DNA from: Woeseiaceae bacterium
GTDB taxonomy: Bacteria > Pseudomonadota > Gammaproteobacteria > Steroidobacterales > Woeseiaceae
Length of the DNA stretch: 64,000 bases
Assembly (NCBI GenBank): GCA_028289545.1
Contig: JANQPG010000030.1
Span: 1-64,000 of the forward strand
Reading direction: 5' to 3'
In this document: piece after piece, positions 34,530 through 44,803 of the stretch
How positions within the stretch are numbered: position 1 is the stretch's first letter
Layout of the letters: every line of letters begins with the position of its first letter
Translations under genes and position numbers: made by a program
Notes under the pieces: generated by a model
Databases searched by the model: none
Told to the model about the DNA's origin: nothing
The model's input: only the letters and a program-made list of their open reading frames with translations

Positions 34530-35084
34530 ATGAATCTCGCCTGGATACCCAATGCGATTACCGGTGTGCGCATCCTGCTCATCGGTCCCGTGCTGCTGCT
34601 GATTCTTGCCGGGCAGTACTCGATGGCGTTGTTCCTGTTTGTGCTGGCCGGGTTTTCCGACGGTCTCGACGGATATCTCGCGAAGCGGTTTGGCTGGCAT
34701 ACCCGGCTCGGCGCGCTACTCGACCCCATTGCGGACAAGCTGCTGATCGCCGGGCTCTTCCTTACACTAACGTCGGTTGGCCACATACCGTTGTGGCTGA
34801 CAGCCGTTGTCGTTGGCCGCGACCTCGTCATCCTTGGCGGAGCGGCTGCATACAATTTCCTGATTGGACCGGTACCGGGTGAACCTACGATGATCAGCAA
34901 GATAAACACGGCTCTGATGCTGTTGTTCGTTACCCTGGTGTTGTGTCGCCTGAGCTTCGGCTGGCCCGACCCCGTGATCGTGACCGTCGTCGGGGCGGCG
35001 ACCTTCGTCACGGTGGTCGTCAGCGGCGTCGACTACGTCCTTGCCTGGTCGCGACGGGCGCGGCAACAGCAGGTGCGCTCGTGA
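34530..35084 (+). CDS. CDP-alcohol phosphatidyltransferase (PgsA-like)
   Basis: A membrane enzyme that transfers a phosphatidyl group from CDP-diacylglycerol to an alcohol. 184 residues with several helices and the full CDP-OH-P signature (D-G-x2-A-R/K-x8-G-x3-D-x3-D) in DGYLAKRFGWHTRLGALLDP plus IADKL. It most resembles PgsA (phosphatidylglycerophosphate synthase), but the canonical pgsA usually sits with uvrC, so it could be a paralogue with another acceptor. Its stop overlaps the perM start (GTGA), placing it in one transcript with perM and hda. Confidence 0.85.
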   Translation: MNLAWIPNAITGVRILLIGPVLLLILAGQYSMALFLFVLAGFSDGLDGYLAKRFGWHTRLGALLDPIADKLLIAGLFLTLTSVGHIPLWLTAVVVGRDLVILGGAAAYNFLIGPVPGEPTMISKINTALMLLFVTLVLCRLSFGWPDPVIVTVVGAATFVTVVVSGVDYVLAWSRRARQQQVRS

Positions 35085-36165
35085 GCGGCAGTCTGCGTAC
35101 CAACTGGCTGATCGCCATTGCGCTGCTCGGCTGGTTGCTGTACCTGCTGGCCCCGATATTGACGCCGTTTATTGCGGCAGCCTTGTTTGCCTACGTTGGC
35201 GACCCGCTGGCGGATCGCCTGGAGCGCCTGCGGCTGCCGCGTTCCATAGCGGTCGTGGCGGTGTTTCTCCTGACGTTCCTGTTTGTCGGCCTGTTGGTGC
35301 TGCTGGTTGGCCCGCTCATCCAGAAACAGGTGGCGGCGCTCGTCGACGCGCTGCCCGGGCTGGTTCGACAGCTCGAGCAGAACTGGCTTCCCAGGCTGGC
35401 GCCGCTGCTGGGCGCCGAGCCGGATGCCGACATTGGGTTAGGCGCGTTCCTTACCCGCTACAGTGAAATGGCCGGCGAGTGGGGCGGCAAGCTGCTCATG
35501 TCGGTCACTCGAAGTGGTGGCGCGCTCGCCACGGCCGTCGTGAGCCTGTTTCTGATTCCGATTCTGACTTTCTATCTGCTGCGCGACTGGGATCACATTG
35601 TGCTCAGGCTCGGTTCGCTGATCCCGGAAAGCCAGCAGCAGACCGTGTTTACGCTCGCGCGCGAAACCGACGAAGTGCTGGGTGCTTTCCTGCGCGGTCA
35701 GCTGCTGGTGATGTTTGCACTCGCCTTCATGTATTCGCTGGGGTTGAGTCTCGTCGGCATTGAGTTTGCGCTGGCCATTGGCGTGGTTGCGGGCCTCGTG
35801 AGTTTTGTCCCCTACCTGGGGTTGGTGTTTGGGATTGCGCTGGCGTCCCTGACGGTGTTGCTTGAGCCCGAACCGCTGTGGCCGTTGCTGGGAGTTATTG
35901 CCACTTTTACGATTGCCCAGATGCTCGAGGGCACGGTATTGACGCCCAAGCTCGTGGGCGACCGGATTGGCCTGCATCCGGTGCTCGTGATCTTTGCGAT
36001 TGCCGCGGGTGGACAGCTGTTTGGTTTCTTCGGCATTCTGCTCGCGTTGCCGGCGGCCGCGGTGCTGTCGGTACTGTCCCGATTCGCGTTTGATCGCTAC
36101 CTGAAGGAGCATCCCGAAGCGGCGTCCCGAATCCGGGAGCGCGAGCGGGAAGAGCAGGCCAACAC

Positions 36166-36169
<4 letters not shown>
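35081..36169 (+). CDS. perM: AI-2E/PerM family transporter
   Basis: A polytopic inner-membrane protein of the AI-2E exporter/PerM family, 362 residues, about eight helices. Family features are the N-terminal pair WLIAIALLGWLLYLLAPILTPFIAAALFAY, then LIPILTFYLLRDWD, VPYLGLVFGIALA and LTPKLVGDRIGLHP. Its substrate is unknown; a related protein exports autoinducer-2 and others are Na/H antiporters. The start is GTG 35081, overlapping the PgsA-like stop; the longer track frame is inside that gene. The stop overlaps hda as GTGA. Confidence 0.88.
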
Positions 36170-37821
<1,652 letters not shown>

Positions 37822-37934
37822 AGCGGTGCTTTAGCAACAGTTTGCAGTCGGGAAAATGGGGTAGGGGGCGGCTTGACGGCGGTTGCCCGGAGTTGATAGT
37901 TTCTTGGGCTACCTTCGATAAACGTCGAGTATAT

Positions 37935-38252
37935 ATGCCTTTGTCCGCCGCGCGTATCCTGTTGCCTCTCCTGGCATTTGCCGGATTTGTCGGGCTGAGC
38001 GCCTGCGAGACAGCGCCGCCCGTGCAGGAGATGAGTGATGCCCGTCAGGCCATCGCCGTCGCCAAGGCGGCTGAGGTTGGGGAAGAGGCGGCTGTAGAAC
38101 TTGCCAGTGCGGAAACCTACCTCGAATCGGCCGAGAAGAAGCTCGGAGAGCGCGATTTCTCGAGGGCGCGCAACGACGCGATCGAAGCGAAGCTCAGAGC
38201 CATACGGGCTTTGAAGCTCAGTGAGTCGGGCAGCAGCACACCTTATCGCTAG
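37935..38252 (+). CDS. DUF4398-type lipoprotein
   Basis: A 105-residue lipoprotein. The signal peptide ILLPLLAFAGFVGLSAC has lipobox LSA-C at about residue 20; the mature part is Ala/Glu-rich and helical (ARQAIAVAKAAE, LASAETYLESAEKKLGERDF), as in the DUF4398 family, with heptad-like spacing. Function unknown. I start at ATG 37935 rather than 37842 because the earlier codons give no signal sequence at the N-terminus. Divergent from the arsC-like gene. Confidence 0.75.
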   Translation: MPLSAARILLPLLAFAGFVGLSACETAPPVQEMSDARQAIAVAKAAEVGEEAAVELASAETYLESAEKKLGERDFSRARNDAIEAKLRAIRALKLSESGSSTPYR

Positions 38253-38316
38253 CCGTGCTGCTCGCAAGCCCCGGTTGATCTGCCGCATCGCGTGCTGACG
38301 GCTCGATTCTGTTCTC

Positions 38317-38610
38317 ATGAATGGCGGTAACGTCGCCGAAATCCGATCGGCGCGGCTGTTTTCGGTAACGGGCCGTGTTCAGGGTGTGTGGTTTCGCGAC
38401 AGCACCCGAACCGAAGCGCTCCGCCTTGGACTTCGCGGCTACGCGATCAATCTCGACGACGGCTCGGTGGAAGTCTACGCGGTCGGTTCGAGCGCCGAAC
38501 TGGACACGCTCGAGTCGTGGCTCGGCAAAGGTCCCCCGCTTGCCCGGGTCGAACGTGTGGTCGCGAAGCTGGCTGCCGTCGAGCACTGCGAGGGCTTCGT
38601 CATCGGCTGA
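38317..38610 (+). CDS. acyP: Acylphosphatase
   Basis: A small (97 residues) hydrolase of carboxyl-phosphate bonds. The phosphate cradle and catalytic arginine are in [16 protein letters not shown] and the catalytic asparagine in [12 protein letters not shown], both at family spacing. It is probably monocistronic: 64 bases after the lipoprotein and convergent with the transglycosylase gene. Confidence 0.93.
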   Translation: MNGGNVAEIRSARLFSVTGRVQGVWFRDSTRTEALRLGLRGYAINLDDGSVEVYAVGSSAELDTLESWLGKGPPLARVERVVAKLAAVEHCEGFVIG

Positions 38611-38652
38611 TTGCGCGGCTTGCAGGCTGTCGTTCGGCAGCGGTCGTTTAAT

Positions 38653-39243
38653 CTAGACTTTGAACCACTTGCGCGTTAGCCGATCGATGACCTTGTTGGG
38701 GTATTTGCGCTGACCGAGACTGCCGTTGTATCGCCCGAGGGCGCGTCGCAGGTCGCCGTTTTCCTTGTTCAGGTAGTGTCGAAGTATCGTGCAGCCGTAG
38801 CGCAGGTTGGTGTCCACGTGCAGCAGGTTGTCGCCCGGGCGGCCAATTTCGTCGAGCCAGAACGGCATGACCTGCATCAGGCCTAGCGCCCCTGCAACCG
38901 AAACGGCATAGCGGTCGAAGTTGCTTTCAACTTCGATAACCGCGAGCACGAGTTCCGGTTCGAGTTCGGCACGCTGCGCTTCATAGTGCACGTGGGTCAG
39001 TATTTCGATGCGCTCGTCGGGGTTTTTGACCTGGCGTGCGAGCCGGCGCGACATGTCGGTGAGCCAGACTTCGGCGTGAAAGCGATCGGTGAAGCTGTCG
39101 CTGGCACTCGCCGCTTCGAGCAGGATGCGCCGCAGCTCGTCGTCTGGCCGCTCCTGGGTGGCCGCCACGGCTATCGAAGGCAGCACTGCGGCGCCCGCAA
39201 GCCATACACTGATCTGTCTTCGCTTAGCGTCCATAGCCGTCAT
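38653..39243 (-). CDS. Lytic transglycosylase, SLT domain
   Basis: A periplasmic peptidoglycan lytic transglycosylase of 196 residues. A signal peptide (SVWLAGAAVLPSIAVAA) is followed by a helical region, and an SLT domain covers about 85-190. The catalytic glutamate is in AVIEVESNFDRYAVS, with GALGLMQVMPFW, NLRYGCTILRHYL and ALGRYNGS as the remaining motifs. The size fits a minimal, soluble SLT enzyme; no LysM or lipobox is present. Start could be ATG 39243 or 39234. Downstream of proS on the same strand, 45 bases after its stop. Confidence 0.88.
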   Translation of the reverse strand: MTAMDAKRRQISVWLAGAAVLPSIAVAATQERPDDELRRILLEAASASDSFTDRFHAEVWLTDMSRRLARQVKNPDERIEILTHVHYEAQRAELEPELVLAVIEVESNFDRYAVSVAGALGLMQVMPFWLDEIGRPGDNLLHVDTNLRYGCTILRHYLNKENGDLRRALGRYNGSLGQRKYPNKVIDRLTRKWFKV

Positions 39244-39288
39244 AGCCGTTTCTGTCGAGCGGGGAACATCGACCCCAATACAGCATAG

Positions 39289-40986
39289 CTAGCCGTTTGG
39301 AAGCAGGTCGAGAGCCTCGTCACGTTTCAAGTTGCGCGATTCGCCGTCGCGCCGGTGCCGGTATTCGAGCTCCCCGGCGTCGAGATTTCGTTCGCTGACG
39401 ACCAGCCGGTGAGGGATCCCGATCAACTCGGCGTCGGCAAACTTGACGCCGGGGCGAGCGGCCCGGTCGTCGAGCAATACGTCGATATTGCGTGCCTCGA
39501 GTTCACGGTACAGTTCTTCCGCGGCCGTCCTGACACGTTCCGATTTGTCCATATTGATCGGCACAATGACGACGTCGAACGGCGCCAGCGCCGCTGGCCA
39601 AACGATGCCTTGCTCATCGTGATTCTGCTCGATGGCTGCGCCAACGATCCGGGTAATGCCGATGCCGTAGCAGCCCATGGCCATGGCGCGTTCGCGGCCG
39701 TTGCTGTCGAGTACGGTTGCGTTCATGGCTCGACTGTATTTATCGCCGAGCTGGAAGATGTGGCCTACCTCGATGCCGCGCGCGATCGACAGCGTGCCGT
39801 TGCCGCCGGGCGTCGGATCGCCGGCGACCACGTTGCGCAGGTCGACGGTATCCGTTTCCTCGATGTCGCGGCCGAAGTTCACGCCCGTCAGGTGCCGGTC
39901 TTCCTCGTTGGCGCCCGCAACGCAGTCCGCCATGGTGGCTGTCGCGTGGTCGAAATAGGTTTTCATGTCGAGGCCAACAGGGCCGACGAACCCGGGGCTC
40001 ACACCGGTGGCTGCACGGACGCTGTCGGCGCCGGCCATCGTTAGCGGCGAACGAACGCCGGGCAGCTTCTGCGCCTTGACGGCGTTCAGCTCGTGGTCGC
40101 CGCGCAGGACCAGCGCGACAGGACCTTCGTCGCCTTCGACGATCAGGGTTTTGAGCGTGTCCGCGGGGCGCACGTTGAGGAATTGTGTCAACGCTTCGAT
40201 CGAGCGCACGTCCGGCGTATCGACGGATTCGAGCGGTTGCTTGGCGGGCGGTCGCGCCTCTGCCGGACGCTCGATCGCCGCGGATTCGATATTGGCGGCG
40301 TAGTTGTCGTCGTCGCAGTAGGCGATCGCGTCTTCTCCCGAATCGGCGATTACGTGGAACTCCTGCGAGCGGCTGCCGCCAATTTCGCCGCTGTCCGCAT
40401 CGACGACACGAAAACTCAAGCCCAGACGCTCGAATATGGCCGTATACGCTTCGAACATCTTTTGGTAGGAAGCCTGCAGGCCCTCCTGGTCCATATCGAA
40501 GGAATACGCATCTTTCATGACAAACTCGCGCGAGCGCATGACGCCGAAGCGCGGCCGGATCTCGTCGCGGAATTTTGTCTGAATCTGGTAGTAGTTGACG
40601 GGCAGCTGCCGGTAACTCCTCAGTTCGCGTCGCGCGACGTCCGTAATCACTTCCTCGTGTGTGGGACCGAAGCAAAACTCACGATCGTGGCGGTCCGACA
40701 TGCGCAGCAACAGCGGGCCGTATTGCTCCCAGCGGCCGGTTTCCTGCCAGAGCTCGGCGGGCTGCACGGCGGGCATCAGGAGTTCCAGGGCGCCGGCGCG
40801 GTCCATTTCCTCCCTGACGACGGCTTCCACTTTGCGCAACACCTTGAGACCCAGCGGCATCCAGGTAAACAAACCGGAAGCGAGCCGTCGAATCAGCCCG
40901 GCGCGCAGCATGAGCTGATGGCTCACGATCTCGGCCTCGGCAGGGGTTTCCTTGAGCGTGGTCAAGGGGAACTGGGAGTAGCGCAT
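39289..40986 (-). CDS. proS: Prolyl-tRNA synthetase
   Basis: A class II aminoacyl-tRNA synthetase, 565 residues, bacterial type with the INS editing insertion (about 225-390, including VALVLRGDHELNAVKAQKL). Motif 2 is in FRDEIRPRFGVMRSREF and motif 3 in MAMGCYGIGITRIVGAA. A C-terminal anticodon-binding domain ends the protein. The ATG at 40986 is 34 bases after a good -10 region. Complete and ordinary. Confidence 0.97.
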   Translation of the reverse strand: MRYSQFPLTTLKETPAEAEIVSHQLMLRAGLIRRLASGLFTWMPLGLKVLRKVEAVVREEMDRAGALELLMPAVQPAELWQETGRWEQYGPLLLRMSDRHDREFCFGPTHEEVITDVARRELRSYRQLPVNYYQIQTKFRDEIRPRFGVMRSREFVMKDAYSFDMDQEGLQASYQKMFEAYTAIFERLGLSFRVVDADSGEIGGSRSQEFHVIADSGEDAIAYCDDDNYAANIESAAIERPAEARPPAKQPLESVDTPDVRSIEALTQFLNVRPADTLKTLIVEGDEGPVALVLRGDHELNAVKAQKLPGVRSPLTMAGADSVRAATGVSPGFVGPVGLDMKTYFDHATATMADCVAGANEEDRHLTGVNFGRDIEETDTVDLRNVVAGDPTPGGNGTLSIARGIEVGHIFQLGDKYSRAMNATVLDSNGRERAMAMGCYGIGITRIVGAAIEQNHDEQGIVWPAALAPFDVVIVPINMDKSERVRTAAEELYRELEARNIDVLLDDRAARPGVKFADAELIGIPHRLVVSERNLDAGELEYRHRRDGESRNLKRDEALDLLPNG

Positions 40987-41027
40987 TAACGCAGGGTCCT
41001 TAAGAGATACTCGAACAGAAGCCGGGC

Positions 41028-41056
41028 ATTCTATCGGCTTTTGCGGGATCTGTGGA
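41028..41056 (-). promoter_or_regulatory. Candidate sigma-70 promoter for proS
   Basis: On the minus strand TCCACA, 17 bases, then TAGAAT (4 of 6 and 5 of 6 matches), which would give a leader of roughly 35 bases to the proS ATG. Confidence 0.45.
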
Positions 41057-41128
41057 TCAAAACGGGTTGACGCGACCGCGGTACCGCGCCATCGTCCCTA
41101 GGCTTCCGGCCTAGAGGTTTTGGTGTCC

Positions 41129-41776
41129 ATGCAGGGTCGTCGCTACCCGTTTATCGCCAGGGAGGGGCTCTTACTCATTGCGGCCGCTGTGTTGCTGGCC
41201 GCCTGGTTCGGGTATTCGGGTGACTATCCGTTGTCACTGGCCGCGGCAATGGCGGCCGTCTTGTTGTACTTCGTGTTTCGCGACCCCGAGCGCCGGGTTC
41301 CCGCATCGGCGCTCGGCGTTGTGAGCCCGGTCGACGGTATCGTCACGGAACTCGAAACCGTGGACTCAGGCGCGCTGCAGGGTGACGCGCACCGGCTGGT
41401 CATACGCGTGAGCGTGTTCGGCACTTACACGGCGCGCTCGCCGGTCGAGGGCACCGTTCGTAGTCTTGCAAGTGCCGCGGCGGAGGACGGCGGAGACTAT
41501 GCCACCAACGCCCTGTGGGTTCAGACGGATGAAGGCGACGACGTGGTGATGGGGTTTCGCCGCTTCCTCCTGGGGCTGCCGCCGAAGTCTTTTGCGCGCT
41601 ACGGCGAACGGCTCGGGCAGGGTCAGCGTTGCGCGTACCTGCGGCTGGCTGGCCACGTTGTGCTACACCTGCCGATCGGGAGCCGGGTGAGCGTCCGTGT
41701 CAGGCAAAGGGTGAAAGCCGGATCCGATCTGCTCGCGACGTTGCCGTCGCATCAGCGACAGCTTGGCGACGGCTGA
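41129..41776 (+). CDS. Phosphatidylserine-decarboxylase-like membrane protein lacking the self-cleavage site
   Basis: 215 residues with the short Psd (archaetidylserine-decarboxylase-type) layout: RRYPFIAREG, two membrane helices, YFVFRDPERRVP, and VSPVDGIV, which retains the catalytic aspartate. Where the family has VHVNRSPV (essential His) this reads GTYTARSPV. Where the family has the Gly-Ser cleavage pair (as in RFGSRVDV), this reads RLAGHVVL. Without serine at the cut site the pyruvoyl group cannot form, so it is predicted not to be a decarboxylase. No pssA is adjacent. Start ATG 41129 or GTG 41123 (GAGG 5 bases upstream of the latter). What it does instead is unknown. Confidence 0.75.
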   Translation: MQGRRYPFIAREGLLLIAAAVLLAAWFGYSGDYPLSLAAAMAAVLLYFVFRDPERRVPASALGVVSPVDGIVTELETVDSGALQGDAHRLVIRVSVFGTYTARSPVEGTVRSLASAAAEDGGDYATNALWVQTDEGDDVVMGFRRFLLGLPPKSFARYGERLGQGQRCAYLRLAGHVVLHLPIGSRVSVRVRQRVKAGSDLLATLPSHQRQLGDG

Positions 41777-41863
41777 CGGGTCTGCCAAAACCATTTTCGT
41801 CATGGCACACTAAAGAACCTGTTTATAGATAGGTTCCAGCCGCATTCAGGGCTTTTCCAACAA

Positions 41864-42631
41864 GTGACCGCAAGCCGCGAACAACAGCGCCGCGCGTACC
41901 TGGACGCGCTCGGCATCGACGTTTTCCTGAGCCGCGCCGGGCAGGAGACTGGAGACGTGATGGCGTCGCCGGACAGCCCGGTTGATAGTGTCGGTTCGGC
42001 GTCGGCGGTGTCCGGTGGTTCCGCCGACTATGGTCGCGAGGCAGCGGCGGTTGCCGAGGCGACACTCTCGTCCGAAGTCGACTTCTCGGCGCTGCGAAGC
42101 GCCGTGGCGAACTGCACGCGCTGTCCGCTGCACGAAACGCGCACCCAGACCGTTTTTGGTGTGGGTAACGCCCGTGCGGACTGGATGATCATCGGCGAGG
42201 CGCCGGGTGCCGAGGAAGATCGCGTCGGCGAACCGTTTGTCGGCCGGGCCGGGAAGCTGCTCGACGAAATGCTGCGGGCGGTGGGTTTGTCGCGAGAGAC
42301 GGTATTCATCGCCAACGTCCTGAAGTGCCGTCCTCCGAACAATCGCGATCCCGGCAAGGCCGAGATTGCGTCCTGTCGTTCGTATCTCGAGCAGCAGATC
42401 GCGGCGGTAGCACCGCGCCTGATACTCGTTGTCGGTCGAATAGCGGCCCAGGAGCTGTTGTCGAGCGATGCACCCGTGGGCCGTCTGCGCGGTCGCGAAC
42501 ATGACTACAACGGCACACCGCTGGTCGTGACCTATCACCCGGCCTACCTGCTCAGGAGTCCCTCCCAGAAGTCGAAGGCGTGGGACGATTTGCGACTTGC
42601 GCTGCGCTGCCTCGCGAGAGCAGCGGCGTGA
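41864..42631 (+). CDS. Uracil-DNA glycosylase, family 4 (Fe-S)
   Basis: A base-excision enzyme removing uracil from DNA; the 255-residue protein carries a [4Fe-4S] cluster. Cysteines are CTRC (about 86-89), LKCRPP and ASCRSYL. Active-site motifs are [20 protein letters not shown] and the HPAYLLR loop. Residues 1-75 are a low-complexity Ser/Ala/Gly extension typical of this family. The start is GTG 41864 with no clear ribosome-binding site, so the exact N-terminus is uncertain. Its stop overlaps rimI as GTGA. Confidence 0.9.
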   Translation: MTASREQQRRAYLDALGIDVFLSRAGQETGDVMASPDSPVDSVGSASAVSGGSADYGREAAAVAEATLSSEVDFSALRSAVANCTRCPLHETRTQTVFGVGNARADWMIIGEAPGAEEDRVGEPFVGRAGKLLDEMLRAVGLSRETVFIANVLKCRPPNNRDPGKAEIASCRSYLEQQIAAVAPRLILVVGRIAAQELLSSDAPVGRLRGREHDYNGTPLVVTYHPAYLLRSPSQKSKAWDDLRLALRCLARAAA

Positions 42632-43101
42632 TTACGCCCGTCCGCGAAGTGCCGGTCGCGGTGCGCCGCATGGTGCACGAAGATCTGATCGACGTATCGG
42701 ACATCGAGCGCCGCAGCTACGACTTTCCCTGGAGCCACGGCGTGTTTCGCGACTGCCTGCTGGCCGGCTACCAGTGCCTCGTGCTGGTTCGCGAGGAAAG
42801 GCCCATCGGCTACGCGATTCTCTCGGTTGCGGCGGGGGAGGCGCACGTGCTGAATCTTTGCGTCGACCCCGGTTTTCGCTCCATGGGCTACGGCGAGCGG
42901 CTGCTGGACGAAATGCTCAGGCTCGCCCGCACGGCAAACGTGCATCAGGTATTTCTCGAGGTGAGGCCGTCCAACTCGACGGCGTTGAGCCTGTATCGCA
43001 AGAAGGGCTTTCATCAGATCGCCAACCGGCCCTCCTACTACCAGGCGACCGATGGCCGCGAAGATGCGTCGGTGCTGGTGAAAAAGATGAATCTGGGATA
43101 A
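42628..43101 (+). CDS. rimI: Ribosomal protein S18 alanine N-acetyltransferase
   Basis: A GNAT acetyltransferase (157 residues) that modifies the S18 N-terminus. Motif A is LCVDPGFRSMGYGERLLDEML (acetyl-CoA pyrophosphate loop RxxGxG), with FLEVRPSNSTALSLYRKKGF and the catalytic-region tyrosine in NRPSYY. The start is GTG 42628, overlapping the glycosylase stop. In many gammaproteobacteria rimI lies beside tsaB or a uracil-glycosylase gene, as here. Confidence 0.93.
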   Translation: MITPVREVPVAVRRMVHEDLIDVSDIERRSYDFPWSHGVFRDCLLAGYQCLVLVREERPIGYAILSVAAGEAHVLNLCVDPGFRSMGYGERLLDEMLRLARTANVHQVFLEVRPSNSTALSLYRKKGFHQIANRPSYYQATDGREDASVLVKKMNLG

Positions 43102-43191
43102 AACCCGATTCGACCGGACCGCCGCGTCGCGAATGGCGCTTCGCGCCGTCAAACGCTAGACTGCGCGCCCGTTTTGGCAGCTTCGAATATC

Positions 43192-44772
43192 ATGAGCAGT
43201 ATCCTGGAACAGACGACCAGGCGTCGTACGTTTGCGATTATTTCGCACCCCGATGCGGGCAAGACGACGCTGACCGAAAAACTGTTGCTCTACGGTGGTG
43301 CAATCCAACTCGCCGGCACGGTGAAGGGCCGCAAGGCCAGCCGGCACGCGCGCTCCGACTGGATGGCCCTGGAGCAGCAGCGCGGTATTTCCGTGACCTC
43401 GTCGGTCATGCAGTTTCCCTATGCGGAACACGTCGTCAACCTGCTCGACACGCCGGGACACGAGGATTTCTCCGAAGACACTTATCGCACGCTGACTGCC
43501 GTGGATTCAGCCCTGATGGTCATCGACTGCGCAAAGGGTGTCGAGCAACGCACGATCAAACTCATGGAGGTCTGCAGGCTTCGCGACACGGCGATCATGA
43601 CCTTCATCAACAAACTCGACCGGGAGGGGCGGGAGCCGATCGAACTGCTTGACGAAATCGAATCGGTGCTCGGTATTGCGTGCGCACCCGTGACCTGGCC
43701 TATCGGCATGGGTCGTTCGCTCGTCGGCGTCTACCATCTCGAGAAGGACGAAATCTTTATCTACAAGAGTGAGGGACGGGAGAAAGCCGCGGACCGCGAA
43801 CGCATTGTTGGCCTCGAGTCGGAGGCCGCTCGAGCGCTGCTCGGCGAGCGGCACGCCGAGTTTTGCGAGGAAGTGGAGCTCGTCAGAGGCGCTTGTCCCG
43901 AGTTCGATGTGGAAGAGTACCTGGCTGCGCGGCAAACACCGGTGTTTTTCGGCTCGGCGCTCGCTAATTTTGGTATCAAGGAGCTACTCGACGAGTTCGT
44001 TGGTCATGCGCCGCAGCCTTTGCCGCGCGAAGCGGAGTCGCGCTCCGTTCGCCCCGACGAGGACAAGCTGAGCGGTTTCGTTTTCAAAATTCAGGCAAAC
44101 ATGGACCCGGCGCATCGCGACCGGATCGCTTTCATGCGCATCTGCTCGGGCGAGTACCGCAAAGGCATGCGCGTGACGCACGTTCGTTCAGGTAAGGAAA
44201 TGAAGTTGCCGGACGCCATTACCTTTATGGCGGCGGATCGGCAGCACGCCGAAACGGCGTACGCCGGCGATATCATCGGCATCCATAACCACGGCACGAT
44301 CAACATTGGCGACAGTTTTTCGGAGGGCGAGGTGTTGGCTTTTACGGGCATACCCAATTTTGCGCCCGAGATCTTTCGACGCGCCGTGCTCAAGGACCCG
44401 TTGCGGCTCAAGGCGCTCAAGAAAGGGCTGGCACAGCTCTGCGAGGAAGGCGCAACGCAGCTATTTAAACCCATGCGTAACAATGACCTGATTCTGGGCG
44501 CCGTAGGCCCGCTGCAGTTTGACGTCGTGGCGCATCGCCTGCGAGACGAGTACAAAGTCGAGTGCCAGTTCGAGGCCGTAAACGTGGCGACAGCGCGCTG
44601 GGTGGAGTGTGATGACGAGCGCATGCTGGACGACTTCGGGCGCAAGGCGGCGGACAACCTGGCCGTCGATCACGGGGACAGTCTGGTATACATTGCCCCC
44701 ACTCGTGTCAATCTCTCGCTGACCGAGGAGCGCTGGCCCGAGATTCGCTTCAGAAACACGCGCGAATTCTGA
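43192..44772 (+). CDS. prfC: Peptide chain release factor 3
   Basis: A translational GTPase that recycles RF1 and RF2 after termination. 526 residues: G1 [13 protein letters not shown], switch [20 protein letters not shown]4 INKLDREG, and the RF3 C-terminal domains ([39 protein letters not shown]). Length equals E. coli RF3 (529). ATG 43192 (MSSILEQT) is preferred to the TTG at 43174. A 6-bp hairpin precedes it in the 90-base gap after rimI. Confidence 0.97.
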   Translation: MSSILEQTTRRRTFAIISHPDAGKTTLTEKLLLYGGAIQLAGTVKGRKASRHARSDWMALEQQRGISVTSSVMQFPYAEHVVNLLDTPGHEDFSEDTYRTLTAVDSALMVIDCAKGVEQRTIKLMEVCRLRDTAIMTFINKLDREGREPIELLDEIESVLGIACAPVTWPIGMGRSLVGVYHLEKDEIFIYKSEGREKAADRERIVGLESEAARALLGERHAEFCEEVELVRGACPEFDVEEYLAARQTPVFFGSALANFGIKELLDEFVGHAPQPLPREAESRSVRPDEDKLSGFVFKIQANMDPAHRDRIAFMRICSGEYRKGMRVTHVRSGKEMKLPDAITFMAADRQHAETAYAGDIIGIHNHGTINIGDSFSEGEVLAFTGIPNFAPEIFRRAVLKDPLRLKALKKGLAQLCEEGATQLFKPMRNNDLILGAVGPLQFDVVAHRLRDEYKVECQFEAVNVATARWVECDDERMLDDFGRKAADNLAVDHGDSLVYIAPTRVNLSLTEERWPEIRFRNTREF

Positions 44773-44803
44773 ATCGGTAGTCACACATACGTAGCGGAGA
44801 TCT

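Noticed and set aside
34943-35080. 46-codon N-terminal extension of perM in the ORF track
   Set aside because: It is an arginine-rich wrong frame of the PgsA-like gene; GTG 35081 at the GTGA overlap gives the membrane-helix start.
37893-37922. TTGATA-18-GATAAA promoter-like pair before the DUF4398 lipoprotein
   Set aside because: It would put the transcript start only a few bases before the ATG, leaving no room for a ribosome-binding site.
43128-43145. 6-bp hairpin (CGCGAA/TTCGCG) between rimI and prfC considered as a terminator
   Set aside because: No T tract follows, and hairpins of this size are expected by chance at this GC content.
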